Assembly: GCA_029259635.1 (NCBI GenBank)
Contig: JAJDEU010000010.1
Location: 124,001-188,000, forward strand
From: Planctomycetota bacterium
GTDB taxonomy: Bacteria; Planctomycetota; UBA1135; GCA-002686595
Direction of reading: 5' to 3'
DNA length: 64,000 bases
In this document: one piece after another, positions 32,971 to 41,681 of the stretch
Position numbering within the stretch: the first letter of the stretch is position 1
Layout of the letters: each line of letters opens with the position of its first letter
Translations under genes and position numbers: made by a program
Notes under the pieces: generated by a model
Told to the model about the DNA's origin: nothing
Database searches by the model: none
Seen by the model: only the letters and a program-made list of their open reading frames with translations

Positions 32971-34640
32971 GAGGCGCGCTCCTCGCTCCCCAACCGGATC
33001 GTCGAATTCACACGCAAGAGTTCGGAGAGCGTTGTTCGTCCGCGCAGCACAGCGCGCCGTCCTTCATCGTCGCTCGAATAGAAGCCAGCCGGCTTTCCGC
33101 CCGCAATAATCCCCGCCGGATTCAAAGCCGCATCCACAATCGACCCGAAATCGACCGGCGGCAAGAAGAGCTCGGCAATAGCCGTGCGCCCGGAATACCC
33201 GGTCTCGCCACACCGCTCGCAACCCGACTCCCGCGGACATTGATTCGCCTCGGCGCCAAGCCACCTGCGCTCTTCCTCACTCGCCGCGGCCTCGCCCTTG
33301 CAGTGTGCGCAGAGCGTCCGAACCAGTCGCTGGCCCATTGTTCCGATCAGAGTGTCTTCGATCAGGAATCTGTCGATGCCGAGCTCCATCAAACGCGGCA
33401 CGGCTCCGATCGAAGAGTTCGTATGCATGGTCGCGAAGACCAAGTGCCCGGTCATCGCCGCCCGAATAGCCATCTCCGCAGTCTCGGCGTCTCGGATCTC
33501 GCCGATCAGAATCACGTCGGGATCCTGCCGCAGGAGCGCTCTCAGACCATGGTGAAAGTCATAGCCAATTGCGGTATCCACCTGGCTCTGCCTGACCAAC
33601 GGGAGCTGGACCTCAATCGGGTCTTCGATCGTCGCAATCTTGCGCCGCAGCCCGTCGATCTCTTGGAGCAAACTGTAGAGCGTGGTGGTCTTTCCCGATC
33701 CCGTCGGACCGGTGACGAGAAAAATCCCGTGGGAGCGCTGGCTGACCGAGCGGAGCAGCGCTTGGTGTTCGTCGGAGATTCCCAATTCACGAAGGTTCAG
33801 CGCGCTCACACTCGAGTCGAGCACGCGCAGCACCGCGTTCTCGCCGAAGGGACAGGGCAGAATCGAGACTCTGAAGTCGACCGACTTGTGGTCGACCTCG
33901 AAGTGAAAGCGACCGTCCTGCGGACGACGTCGCTCGGAGATGTCGAGGCGCGAGAGGACTTTGATACGCGAGATGACGGCGGCCGTGAGCTCAGTGGGAA
34001 GTCCCTCGGCGGAGTGCAGGATGCCGTCGATGCGAAACCTCACGCGGGTAACTTTGCGCTCGGGTTCGATGTGGATATCGGTGGCTCCGCGCCGAATCGC
34101 GTCGTGCAAGATGGCGCGGGTCAAGCGCTCAATCGGCGCGGACTCTTGATCGAGATTGGCTTCTCGTCGAATCTCTTCAAACAGGCGTGCGACTGAGTCG
34201 GCGTCCGAGCGGAGGTTTGCGTGGACGAGCTCGCTAAGGTTCTTCTCCGTCGTGATCGCGATTTCCAGCGGATAAGGAAAACGTTCACGCACACGGCTGA
34301 TGTGAATTGGATCTGCGGGTCGAACCATCACGAGCTTAAGGACGCCGTCCTTGAGCGCGTAGGGAAAGGCCGAGGTTTCGCGCACGAACTCCTCATCAAA
34401 GCTCTCGATCAGTTCCGAGTCGGGCGTGATCTCTGCGGCGGAGAGAAACCGAAGCCCCAAGTCCTCGCCGAGCAGCTCCGCTATATCCCGATCGCTGACG
34501 AAACCGAGCGAGACCAGAATCTCACCGAGAGGCCGGTGGGCTCGACGCTGTTCTGCGAGCGCAACGTCGAGGCTAGTCGAAGAGAGCAACCCCTTCTTGA
34601 GCAGGCGATCGCCAAGCCGCGGTTGGGTGGGCAGGCTCAT
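32967..34640 (-). CDS. gspE: Type II secretion/type IV pilus assembly ATPase GspE/PilB
   Basis: Cytoplasmic hexameric ATPase that drives pseudopilus or pilus assembly. 557 residues. The N-terminal T2SSE-N domain includes LGDRLLKKGLLSSTSLDVALAEQ. Walker A G-P-T-G-S-G-K-T at 311-318, Asp box ATIEDPIEVQL, and the G-E-I-R-D-A-E-T-A-E Walker B-like motif. The C-terminal tetracysteine zinc site is C-A-H-C and C-E-R-C-G-E-T-G-Y-S-G-R, found in GspE/PilB but not PilT. ATG overlaps the preceding stop (ATGA). Confidence 0.96.
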   Translation of the reverse strand: MSLPTQPRLGDRLLKKGLLSSTSLDVALAEQRRAHRPLGEILVSLGFVSDRDIAELLGEDLGLRFLSAAEITPDSELIESFDEEFVRETSAFPYALKDGVLKLVMVRPADPIHISRVRERFPYPLEIAITTEKNLSELVHANLRSDADSVARLFEEIRREANLDQESAPIERLTRAILHDAIRRGATDIHIEPERKVTRVRFRIDGILHSAEGLPTELTAAVISRIKVLSRLDISERRRPQDGRFHFEVDHKSVDFRVSILPCPFGENAVLRVLDSSVSALNLRELGISDEHQALLRSVSQRSHGIFLVTGPTGSGKTTTLYSLLQEIDGLRRKIATIEDPIEVQLPLVRQSQVDTAIGYDFHHGLRALLRQDPDVILIGEIRDAETAEMAIRAAMTGHLVFATMHTNSSIGAVPRLMELGIDRFLIEDTLIGTMGQRLVRTLCAHCKGEAAASEEERRWLGAEANQCPRESGCERCGETGYSGRTAIAELFLPPVDFGSIVDAALNPAGIIAGGKPAGFYSSDDEGRRAVLRGRTTLSELLRVNSTIRLGSEERAS

Positions 34641-35284
34641 TTCGACTCCTTGTTCACGTCGGCGCGGGTCGGCCTCGTCATCGAGATTCGACGAGAAACT
34701 CGTCCCTCTCGAAGATCGACATAGTCCTCACCGATCTTGGCAACGACGATTCCGTTCGCAAGTTCTTGGTTCTCCCGCACGAGCAACCCACTTAAATTCG
34801 CCACGGGAATCGTTCCGCTCCCAGTGACGCGCTCTTTCAGCAAGATGGCGCGCAGCGTCGTTCGCTGGCAAAACTCCACCAGCTTCGATTCCCTTGTGCG
34901 ATGCATCCAGTCTCCACGAAGCGGACTGGCGGGCGCTTCACTCGCGGACGCCGTGTCGAGCTCTTCCGGCGAACACGAACGCATCAGCGACTTCAGGATA
35001 AGGAGCCGCTCCGACATCCCACGCGAAGCGTCGTTCTCAATCGGCCCTGCGTCTTGGATACTCGTCCGAGCTGGAGCGTATGCGTTCGTACCCATTGACC
35101 CGGAGGTAGCCGAAACTCTAGCGTTCGAGCTCGTCGCCGCGCCATTCGCGGACCGCTCGACCGTCACAAACTGCGCTTCGGTCGCCCAGCTCGGAGGACT
35201 CGAAGAGTAGAGCAGAGGCGCGCAGATCAGCACGGCAACCAGCGCGAGTCCGCCAGCCAGAGCTTCTTTGGATCGCAGGTTCAC
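34637..35284 (-). CDS. GspC/PilP-like inner-membrane secretion protein
   Basis: 215 residues with one N-terminal membrane span (LAGGLALVAVLICAPLLY) and an extended Ser/Ala linker. The C-terminal ~60-residue domain (ANLSGLLVRENQELANGIVVAKIGEDYVDLREGRVSRRI) resembles the homology region of GspC or PilP that contacts the secretin. GTG start within the upstream stop (GTGA), stop overlapping gspE. Its place between the PilO-like gene and gspE matches pilP or gspC in other clusters. Sequence identity with either family was not measured, so the exact name is left open. Confidence 0.7.
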   Translation of the reverse strand: MNLRSKEALAGGLALVAVLICAPLLYSSSPPSWATEAQFVTVERSANGAATSSNARVSATSGSMGTNAYAPARTSIQDAGPIENDASRGMSERLLILKSLMRSCSPEELDTASASEAPASPLRGDWMHRTRESKLVEFCQRTTLRAILLKERVTGSGTIPVANLSGLLVRENQELANGIVVAKIGEDYVDLREGRVSRRISMTRPTRADVNKESK

Positions 35285-35904
35285 GGCTCACTCCTCGACA
35301 CATCGGAGTCATCGAACTCGGAGAGCTTGTGATAGAGCGCCAGCCCAAGCGCAAAGTCCAGATCGCCGTCCTTCGAAGCATCGCTCGTCAGCTCGACGTT
35401 CCGGACGGTAAGCGGGACTCCCAAGCTCTCTAGATCCTTGAGAAAGCTCCGCAGCTCATTCAGGGGAGCGCGACCACGCAAGCTCGCCTTGCGCACACCC
35501 AACGGGAATTCGGACGTCGCGTTCAACATCGGTTCAGCCTCGCCGACATTCAGATCGCTGAGCTCCAACTCGTTCAAGGCCGCCACCAACCGAAGCGCCT
35601 CGTAGACATCCAACTCTGAAAGCTCAGCCGGAAAGAGCTCGTCGAGCTCTTCTGCGGCCTTCCGCGTCCGCTCTTCGAGCTCACCATCCCACGCGACAGT
35701 TTTGAAAGCCGCTCTCGAATCGGTGCTCGAGAGCGCGCGTGCTTTGCGATCATTCCATTGGCGATTCTCTATCCGCAACAGCTCAAGGCTCGTCGAATCC
35801 GGAAAGACAAACGCTGTGAGGCCCAGAATGAGCACAACGGCCGTCGAGATCAGCCATCCCGTCGGGGTGCCGCCACGTCGCGGTTGGAAATGAACGGCTT
35901 TCAC
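35281..35904 (-). CDS. PilO/GspM-like secretion assembly protein
   Basis: 207 residues: a basic N-terminus, one membrane span (WLISTAVVLILGLTAFVF, ~17-34), a helical coiled region rich in Glu/Leu (EELDELFPAELSELDVYEALRL), then a small ferredoxin-like periplasmic domain (SLRGRAPLNELRSFLKDLESLGVPLTVRNVELT). This architecture and its place after the PilM/PilN-like gene suit PilO or GspM, which form the inner-membrane alignment platform. GTG start overlapping the upstream stop by 4 bp. Confidence 0.72.
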   Translation of the reverse strand: MKAVHFQPRRGGTPTGWLISTAVVLILGLTAFVFPDSTSLELLRIENRQWNDRKARALSSTDSRAAFKTVAWDGELEERTRKAAEELDELFPAELSELDVYEALRLVAALNELELSDLNVGEAEPMLNATSEFPLGVRKASLRGRAPLNELRSFLKDLESLGVPLTVRNVELTSDASKDGDLDFALGLALYHKLSEFDDSDVSRSEP

Positions 35905-37382
35905 TGCGCCCTCACTTTCAGCTCTGCGCGAATCGTGAAGCCGACCCTCGACCCGTCGCCGGAAGCCTGCAAGTTGGAGAACGGCAGGATCCGAAGCTGG
36001 CCCACCAGGTCACACAGCTCGAGCTCCGCACCGATGGCGCGCAGCGCATCCATCGAACCGAGCGGCCCCGAATCAAAGCTCCCGTGTAGCGCGAGCTGAA
36101 CGGCGTCTTTCTCGCCGCGTCCAACGCTGGCGGACTGAAGCGTCGCACGACCTTCGAATGCCCGAGCGATATGGGTCATCAATCGATGAAAGGGAATCCC
36201 GCCTTCGAGCTCGGCAGTTGCCGCGTGCAGGTGTTCGAGAACGCGCTCCGCACGCAGCTCCTCCTCCCGATGGAGCTGGCCTTCGGACTCAAGTTTTTGA
36301 ACTCCATCCCGCAACGTCTCATTGAGTGCGCTGAGCTCGATCGCCTCGGAGCTTGCGTCGATTCGCACAACGCCGAGAGTACAGAGCGCCGCGGCTGCAA
36401 CGCCGACAAGACACTGCCCTGTCCGCTTGCGCGAGGCCGGAGTGCGAAGCTTGAGCTCTGCCTGAAAGGGACCTTCGACGAGACAGGCGAGCAGCCGCTC
36501 GATCTTCTCCGCGTCCGGGCTGTCCGGATAGTGAAGCACGGACCGCACCGGTACCTCGCTGAGAACCGTCTGCAGGGATTGCTTCAGGGAATCCGCGCTC
36601 CGCTCGTCGAGGCCGACCAGATCGATCTTATCGATGGATCCCCCACGACTGACCTTGCGCCAGAATCCCGCGGAGTTGCGAATGTCTTGCAACAAGCTCG
36701 AGCCAAGGGAGGGCGAGGTGTAGAAGTCTCCCTTCAGCTCGTAGCGGGTGATGAAGCGAGTGCCAGCGACAAGCGCGACAGTCGTCGCGTCGGTGTAGAC
36801 CGAGACGATTATCGACGCAGACTCGTCGTTCGATTCGAAGGGTTGCGAAGCTCCCGTCGCTTTGGCTGCGTGATTCCAGGCGGCTGACCGAAGGGCGAGT
36901 GCCGAGTTCACATGGAATCCCTGTCGGCTGAGCTGCGTGCAGAGCTCGCTCGTTTGACGGTCGCTCGCGACGCTGAGTAGCCAGGTTGCTCGCGTGCCAT
37001 TCACCCGCACATCCGCTTGACCCAGCTGATCGACAAGCCGAGCTGAAAAGAGCACCGGGTCCGCGCCATCCGCCCACAGTCGATGGGCTTTGCGTTCCAG
37101 AACTCGCGCTCGGTCTTTGCGGGAGAGTTCCGGGAGCTGCAAGAGCCGCTGCTTCAAGAGCCCCGCACCGAGCGCCAAGACAAACTTCGGCTTCGCGCTC
37201 CCGCCTCCCGCATCGTCGAAGGCGCGCATTGCAGCCTGCGCGAGTCCCGCCGGTCCCTCCTCCAGAACCTCCGCTGAACCGAAACGCGGACGGGCGGGAT
37301 CCCGAAGGTCCAGCCACTCCGCCCGCTGCTCGTTCAGAGCCAGCACCGCAGAGTGAATTCTTGTCGTGGGGAGCGGAGACAT
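35901..37382 (-). CDS. PilM-PilN (GspL)-like platform protein
   Basis: 493 residues from an ATG at 37382. Residues 1-~300 look like the actin-like PilM/GspL cytoplasmic domain (RFVLALGAGLLKQRLLQLPELS-type strand/helix pattern, SASIIVSVYTDATTVALVAG). A membrane span lies at ~322-341 (GQCLVGVAAAALCTLGVVRI), followed by a helical linker and a ferredoxin-like periplasmic part, as in PilN. PilM and PilN are therefore one chain, as in GspL. First gene of the six-gene operon. In-frame ATGs also exist at 37457 and 37466, with a GAGGGGAA stretch just upstream of them, so the N-terminus may be 25-28 residues longer. Confidence 0.75.
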   Translation of the reverse strand: MSPLPTTRIHSAVLALNEQRAEWLDLRDPARPRFGSAEVLEEGPAGLAQAAMRAFDDAGGGSAKPKFVLALGAGLLKQRLLQLPELSRKDRARVLERKAHRLWADGADPVLFSARLVDQLGQADVRVNGTRATWLLSVASDRQTSELCTQLSRQGFHVNSALALRSAAWNHAAKATGASQPFESNDESASIIVSVYTDATTVALVAGTRFITRYELKGDFYTSPSLGSSLLQDIRNSAGFWRKVSRGGSIDKIDLVGLDERSADSLKQSLQTVLSEVPVRSVLHYPDSPDAEKIERLLACLVEGPFQAELKLRTPASRKRTGQCLVGVAAAALCTLGVVRIDASSEAIELSALNETLRDGVQKLESEGQLHREEELRAERVLEHLHAATAELEGGIPFHRLMTHIARAFEGRATLQSASVGRGEKDAVQLALHGSFDSGPLGSMDALRAIGAELELCDLVGQLRILPFSNLQASGDGSRVGFTIRAELKVRAQ

Positions 37383-37649
37383 TGTTGTGGAGCGCTCGGC
37401 TGGGGAGGTGACGAGGAGATCATCCCCCCCATCGAGGCCGAGGCCCAATCGACTCATTCGGCCCATTTCCCCTCGCTCTTGAGGGTCTGCTGGCCAGGAG
37501 CCGAATTGAGGCTCCAGGTTCCAGTACCGGAACCCGATATTCAGACCGGGCCCTCGCACTCGGATGAGCAGCCAAGCTCGCTCCGCAACTCCGGCGCGCC
37601 TCCTCGATCAAACAGCCAAAGACTCCGCATCCGCCCCCCAATGCTCCTC

Positions 37650-38171
37650 ATGAAACTCTCTCAATCACGCAAAGGCTTCACCCTGATCGAACTGATCATC
37701 GTGGTCTCGATTCTCGCGATCTTGGCGGGTGTCATGATTCCGCGACTCTCAGGGCGGGCCGCAAAAGCACGAGACGCGCGCCGCCTGGCCGACATCCGCG
37801 CCATCTCCACAGCGATCACAGCCTTCTATGCGGATACGGGGGAATATCCCGACTTCCAGGAAAACGAAACGACCGGGGGCTGGGACGTCTCCTTCGACGG
37901 CAACTTCATCAACGAGCTGGTCAACCGGGGCTACCTCACCGAAGCTCCGCAGGATCCGATCAACGACGAGAAGTATCACTACCGCTACTACCGCTACGAT
38001 CAGGGCTCGTACTCTTGCGAGGGCAACACGCCCTTCTACGTCATCGGAATCAAGAGGTTCGAGACCAACGAGTTCACGATGGCCAACCGCGGCTTCTTCC
38101 GCTGCCGCGGCCGAGACTGGGCGACGGAGTTTGCTTACGTGACCGGCGACGGGGCGAGCTTCCAGCAGTAA
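37650..38171 (+). CDS. Type IV pilin-like/GspG-like pseudopilin
   Basis: 173 residues. Starts MKLSQSRKG, a 9-residue leader, then F-T-L-I-E-L-I-I-V-V-S-I-L-A-I-L-A-G with Glu at +5, a perfect prepilin peptidase substrate. The globular part includes DIRAISTAITAFYADTGEYPD and a region with two cysteines (YSCEGNTPFYVIG, GFFRCRGRDW) that may form a disulfide, absent from the other pseudopilin. An ATG three codons upstream (37641) is an alternative start. Transcribed divergently from the secretion operon across a ~270-bp shared promoter region. This could be the major pseudopilin. Confidence 0.9.
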   Translation: MKLSQSRKGFTLIELIIVVSILAILAGVMIPRLSGRAAKARDARRLADIRAISTAITAFYADTGEYPDFQENETTGGWDVSFDGNFINELVNRGYLTEAPQDPINDEKYHYRYYRYDQGSYSCEGNTPFYVIGIKRFETNEFTMANRGFFRCRGRDWATEFAYVTGDGASFQQ

Positions 38172-38229
38172 CCGCGCGGCATTCGCGAGTAGGCTATCTC
38201 TAAACCTCCTTGCCTGCTAAGTTTCGGCC

Positions 38230-39060
38230 ATGAACTACGAAACGCGGACCGTCCGCCCGCTCGGCTTAGGCCAAGAGTTTGACGTACTCGCCGAGGACAC
38301 GATCATCGGTCCGGCGATCGAGCGCGGCGCTTGGGAGGATCACGAGACCGAGCTCTTCCTCTCTCACATTCGCCCCGGATGTACGGTCGTCGACATGGGC
38401 GCCAATGTCGGCTGGTTCTCAGTTCAAGCGATTCACGCGGGCGCAAAAGTTCACGCTTTCGAGCCGGTTCCCGGCATCGCGGATGTCGCGGAGAAAAACA
38501 TCGAGCGAGCGAATGCGGTCGGTCCCGGTGAAGGTGTGCTTCACCGCTTCGCCGCGGGAGACAAGCCGGGTTCGGCATTCATCGCCCTCGCGGCAAAGAA
38601 CCGTGGCGACAATCGGGTGACCGACGGCGAGCTGCCCGCCGACATGCAGGACGCCGAGACCGTCGAGATTCAAATCGCGCGCGTCGATGACTTTGTCGAT
38701 TCAAAGGTGCGCGTCATGAAGATCGACACGCAAGGCTCGGAGTGGCTCGCTCTCCAAGGAGCCCGTGAGACGCTGGCGCGCAGTCCAGAGCTCGCGCTCT
38801 TGCTGGAGTTTTGGCCCTATGCCCTGCGGGGCGCCGAGCCCGAGCAGTTGCTCGAGTTCTTAGAGCACGAGGGCTTTCAGATGGGCAAAGCCACGGCGGC
38901 ACCCTATCCCATGGAATCTGCGCGCATCCTCAAGCAGGCACTCGAGCGCGATCCGGTCAAAGGCGGACTCGACCTCTACGGGACTCGAAAGCTGCCCTTC
39001 CACGTCCTGGGCGCCGCGGCGCGCCTGCGCAGTATTTGGCGCTCCCGGCGAGAAGCCTGA
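38230..39060 (+). CDS. FkbM family SAM-dependent methyltransferase
   Basis: 276 residues of the FkbM group, which methylates hydroxyls of small molecules and glycans. SAM-binding motif I reads V-V-D-M-G-A-N-V-G-W-F-S, the acidic strand is AFEPVP, and the family motif M-K-I-D-T-Q-G-S-E-W-L-A-L-Q-G-A is complete. ATG at 38230, 58 bp after the pseudopilin gene. No glycosyltransferase is adjacent, so the acceptor is unknown. Confidence 0.92.
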   Translation: MNYETRTVRPLGLGQEFDVLAEDTIIGPAIERGAWEDHETELFLSHIRPGCTVVDMGANVGWFSVQAIHAGAKVHAFEPVPGIADVAEKNIERANAVGPGEGVLHRFAAGDKPGSAFIALAAKNRGDNRVTDGELPADMQDAETVEIQIARVDDFVDSKVRVMKIDTQGSEWLALQGARETLARSPELALLLEFWPYALRGAEPEQLLEFLEHEGFQMGKATAAPYPMESARILKQALERDPVKGGLDLYGTRKLPFHVLGAAARLRSIWRSRREA

Positions 39061-39201
39061 GCCCGAGTCTCACGTGGCGTGTTTTTAGCGCGGCATCGAG
39101 AATCCAGCTCAGGACTCGTCCCCCCGGCGGTCGATCTTCAGAGCGGCGCACCGGCAAGGAGTGCGCGAGCGCGAGTCCGCATAAAACGCACAAAACACAC
39201 C

Positions 39202-40134
39202 GTGATCGACTTTCATATCTCCTTCCGTTCCTCGGCCTACTTCCAGGCACTCGCGACTCAATCGCCCGCTGACTTCTCGCCCGAAGAAGCGCTCGCGCGA
39301 CTCGATTCGAAGCGCGAGTTGCCCGCACAAAACACCGACGTGCACTTGGCCGACTGGTTGGCGGCTCTCGATACGCACGGCATCAGCCATGCCGTGACGC
39401 TGGCCGCCAGTGAAGGGGAGGTCTCTGTACTGGCCGAAGCTGCGCAGAAATCGGACGGCAGGCTGATTCCGATCGCGCCCTTCAACCCGGCTGGCGAGAA
39501 CGCCATCGAGCGAGTGGAGCACCTCCTTGGAGCGACGGGCTTTCGAGGACTCGTACTCGACCCGGGCAGCGATCACTACTTGATCTCCGAAGATCGCTTC
39601 GCCGAAGTCTTCGAGGCCATTGAGAGCCACGACGGAATCGTCTTTTTGCGTTGCGGCATTCCCGATCTTCGCCTTCGCCGCGCCTTCGGACTTCCGATTC
39701 AGTTCGATCCCGACGCCGCCAACCCACTGCACTTGCTGGTCGCTGCACACCGGAGCCCGGGACTGAAGTTCGTCGTCCCGAACTTCGGCGGTGGTTTTTT
39801 CCGCGAGCTGCTCTTGGTCGGCAAAGAGTGTCCGAATATCTGGGTCGACAGCTCGGCTCCGGACGATTGGATGAAGGCGCAAGCTCCGCCGCTCGGCTTG
39901 GCCGATGTGCTGGAGAGCTCACTCTCGATCTTTGGCATCGAACGCGTCTTATTCGGAACAGCCTCTTCCGACCCGCGCGCAGGCTGGAACCACAACATCC
40001 TGACCCGACAGCGCGAGGCCTTCGGCGCGTGCAGCCTCTCGCCGGATCAGTGCGAACAGCTCCTCGGCGGAAACGCACGGCAACTACTCGGGCTGCCGAT
40101 GCCCGCTCGGCGCCCGGTTTCGCACCCGTACTGA
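39202..40134 (+). CDS. Amidohydrolase 2-like TIM-barrel protein
   Basis: 310 residues from a GTG at 39202 that gives M-I-D-F-H-I-S, the usual opening of the ACMSD/amidohydrolase-2 group. The second metal histidine (normally H-x-H) is Ser here. Other elements include the FRGLVLDPGSDHYLISEDRF strand, VVPNFGGGFFRELL and the final LFGTASSDPRAG segment, where the late-strand Asp appears as S-S-D. With the first H-x-H pair incomplete, metal binding and hydrolysis are uncertain. A start at 39079 is possible but adds low-quality residues. Confidence 0.78.
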   Translation: MIDFHISFRSSAYFQALATQSPADFSPEEALARLDSKRELPAQNTDVHLADWLAALDTHGISHAVTLAASEGEVSVLAEAAQKSDGRLIPIAPFNPAGENAIERVEHLLGATGFRGLVLDPGSDHYLISEDRFAEVFEAIESHDGIVFLRCGIPDLRLRRAFGLPIQFDPDAANPLHLLVAAHRSPGLKFVVPNFGGGFFRELLLVGKECPNIWVDSSAPDDWMKAQAPPLGLADVLESSLSIFGIERVLFGTASSDPRAGWNHNILTRQREAFGACSLSPDQCEQLLGGNARQLLGLPMPARRPVSHPY

Positions 40135-40320
40135 GCCTTCCGTGTGACGCTCGACACTCCTCAATCGGAGTGAGATCGAAACTTCGACTTCCATTTTCCG
40201 GGGTGAACGGAAAGACTGCGGGAGTACAGTCGTCCTTCGACGGAGAGGATCTCCCCCGGGTGGAGTCCTCTGGTTTCGCTTACCCCACAGGCCCAACAGG
40301 CCCCACAGGAGATGGTCCTC

Positions 40321-40740
40321 ATGCGCGCAGCGCTTCCTCGAAAATTCGGCTTGCTGGCCAAGCTCTTCCTCGTCGGCAGTCTTTGCACCGCTAGCTCCGG
40401 CTGCGCGACGATCATGGGAACCGCGACTGGCGCGTTCACAGGCCTCGTCGATGGGCCCGCCGCCGTTGCCGCCGCCAACGAGGAGGCCTTCCGCGACCAC
40501 CCTGAATATTGGGTCCTCGACGTGCTGATCGTCGCCCCTCTCTCCGCCGCCGTGGGTCCCCTCGCGGGCTTCATCAAGGGCATCGCCATCGACGTCCAGT
40601 GGGTTCGAGACGAGCTCGACTACGGCGAAGCTTTTGGAACCTATCGCGCGCCGAGCATTTGGCGCCCCTGGACACTCCACTGGCGCCACCGCGGATCGGC
40701 GCTCGCGGTCAGCGAAGCAGCCAGCAGCGCGGCCAACTAG
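40321..40740 (+). CDS. Small predicted lipoprotein
   Basis: 139 residues. Start chosen at ATG 40321 because AGGAGA ends 8 nt upstream; an ATG three codons earlier would have no spacing from it. The signal sequence (GLLAKLFLVGSLCTASSGC) ends in S-S-G-C, so the protein is predicted to be lipidated at Cys28. The mature part contains ATIMGTATGAFTGLVDGPAAV and a central hydrophobic segment (VLDVLIVAPLSAAVGPLAGF). The look is reminiscent of YceK-type lipoproteins, but I cannot confirm it. Convergent with the eboB gene (32-bp gap). Confidence 0.7.
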   Translation: MRAALPRKFGLLAKLFLVGSLCTASSGCATIMGTATGAFTGLVDGPAAVAAANEEAFRDHPEYWVLDVLIVAPLSAAVGPLAGFIKGIAIDVQWVRDELDYGEAFGTYRAPSIWRPWTLHWRHRGSALAVSEAASSAAN

Positions 40741-40772
40741 CGAGCGGGTCTCGGCCCGTCGAATAGGTCACG

Positions 40773-41669
40773 CTAGTTGGGAACCGCTTCGTCCACGCGC
40801 GGTTCTTGTCCGCGCAGGACCGAATTCTCCAAGAACAGCTGTGACTGATCGATGACCGGAGTGCTCAGTAGAGCTTCGGTGTCGATCTGCCCCGACTGCG
40901 AATACGCATCGAGCGCGTTCTGCCACGTGACGAGCTCGACCGCTTTGGGATCGATCCCGGCCTCGAGCATGAGCTTGGCTGTCTTCGGTACGGACAGCGG
41001 GTCGCTGACTCCCCAGTCTGCAGAGCTGTCGACAATGATGCGCTCGGGACCGTACTTCTTGACGACCTCGACCATCCGCTCGCTGCCCATCTTCGTGTGC
41101 GGATAGATGGTGAAGGCCGCCCATGCTCCGGCATTGAGCGAATCCTCCACCGTCTCCTCGTTGTTGTGATCCATGATCAACATTTCCATCGGGACCCCCG
41201 TGGCTTTTGCGAGATCCAGCGTGCGCACAATGCCGCGTTTCTTGTCTCGATGAGGTGAGTGCACCATCACCGGCAGCTCGTGCTCATTGGCGAAGTTCAT
41301 CTGCCACTCGAGCACTCGATCCTCCGCCTTGGTGATCTCGTCGTAGCCGATCTCTCCCACCGCAACCACGCCCTCCTTGAGCGCGAAGCGAGGCATGAGC
41401 TCGAGCACCTGCTCGGCAAGCGCTTCGTTGTTCGCCTCCTTCGAGTTCAGTCCGATCGTGCAGAAGTGCGCAATCCCAAACTGCGACGCGCGAAAGCGCT
41501 CCCAACCGACCAAGCTCGAAAAGTAGTCGATGAAGCTCCCGACTTCCGTGCGCGGTTGCCCCAACCAAAAAGCGGGTTCGATAACGGCGCGAATGCCCGC
41601 ATCGGCCATAGCCTGATAGTCGTCGGTGGTCCGACTGGACATGTGAATATGAGGATCAAAAAAGCGCAT
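40773..41669 (-). CDS. eboB: EboB-like TatD-family metal-dependent hydrolase
   Basis: 298 residues of the TatD TIM-barrel family. Starts M-R-F-F-D-P-H-I-H-M-S-S-R-T-T-D-D-Y at 41669, with H7/H9 as the first metal pair; a TTG four codons upstream is an alternative. Further candidate ligands are E in V-G-E-I-G-Y-D-E, H in V-M-V-H-S-P-H, H in I-M-D-H-N-N and D in V-D-S-S-A-D-W-G. The SRTTDDY, EPAFWLGQPR and S-L-V-G-W-E-R-F-R-A-S-Q-F-G-I motifs match the EboB branch rather than DNase TatD. Follows eboA at 12 nt. Ebo proteins support export of certain isoprenoid or terpenoid-linked metabolites (known from cyanobacteria and algae); role here unproven. Confidence 0.86.
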   Translation of the reverse strand: MRFFDPHIHMSSRTTDDYQAMADAGIRAVIEPAFWLGQPRTEVGSFIDYFSSLVGWERFRASQFGIAHFCTIGLNSKEANNEALAEQVLELMPRFALKEGVVAVGEIGYDEITKAEDRVLEWQMNFANEHELPVMVHSPHRDKKRGIVRTLDLAKATGVPMEMLIMDHNNEETVEDSLNAGAWAAFTIYPHTKMGSERMVEVVKKYGPERIIVDSSADWGVSDPLSVPKTAKLMLEAGIDPKAVELVTWQNALDAYSQSGQIDTEALLSTPVIDQSQLFLENSVLRGQEPRVDEAVPN

Positions 41670-41681
41670 AGCGGTTTTCAA

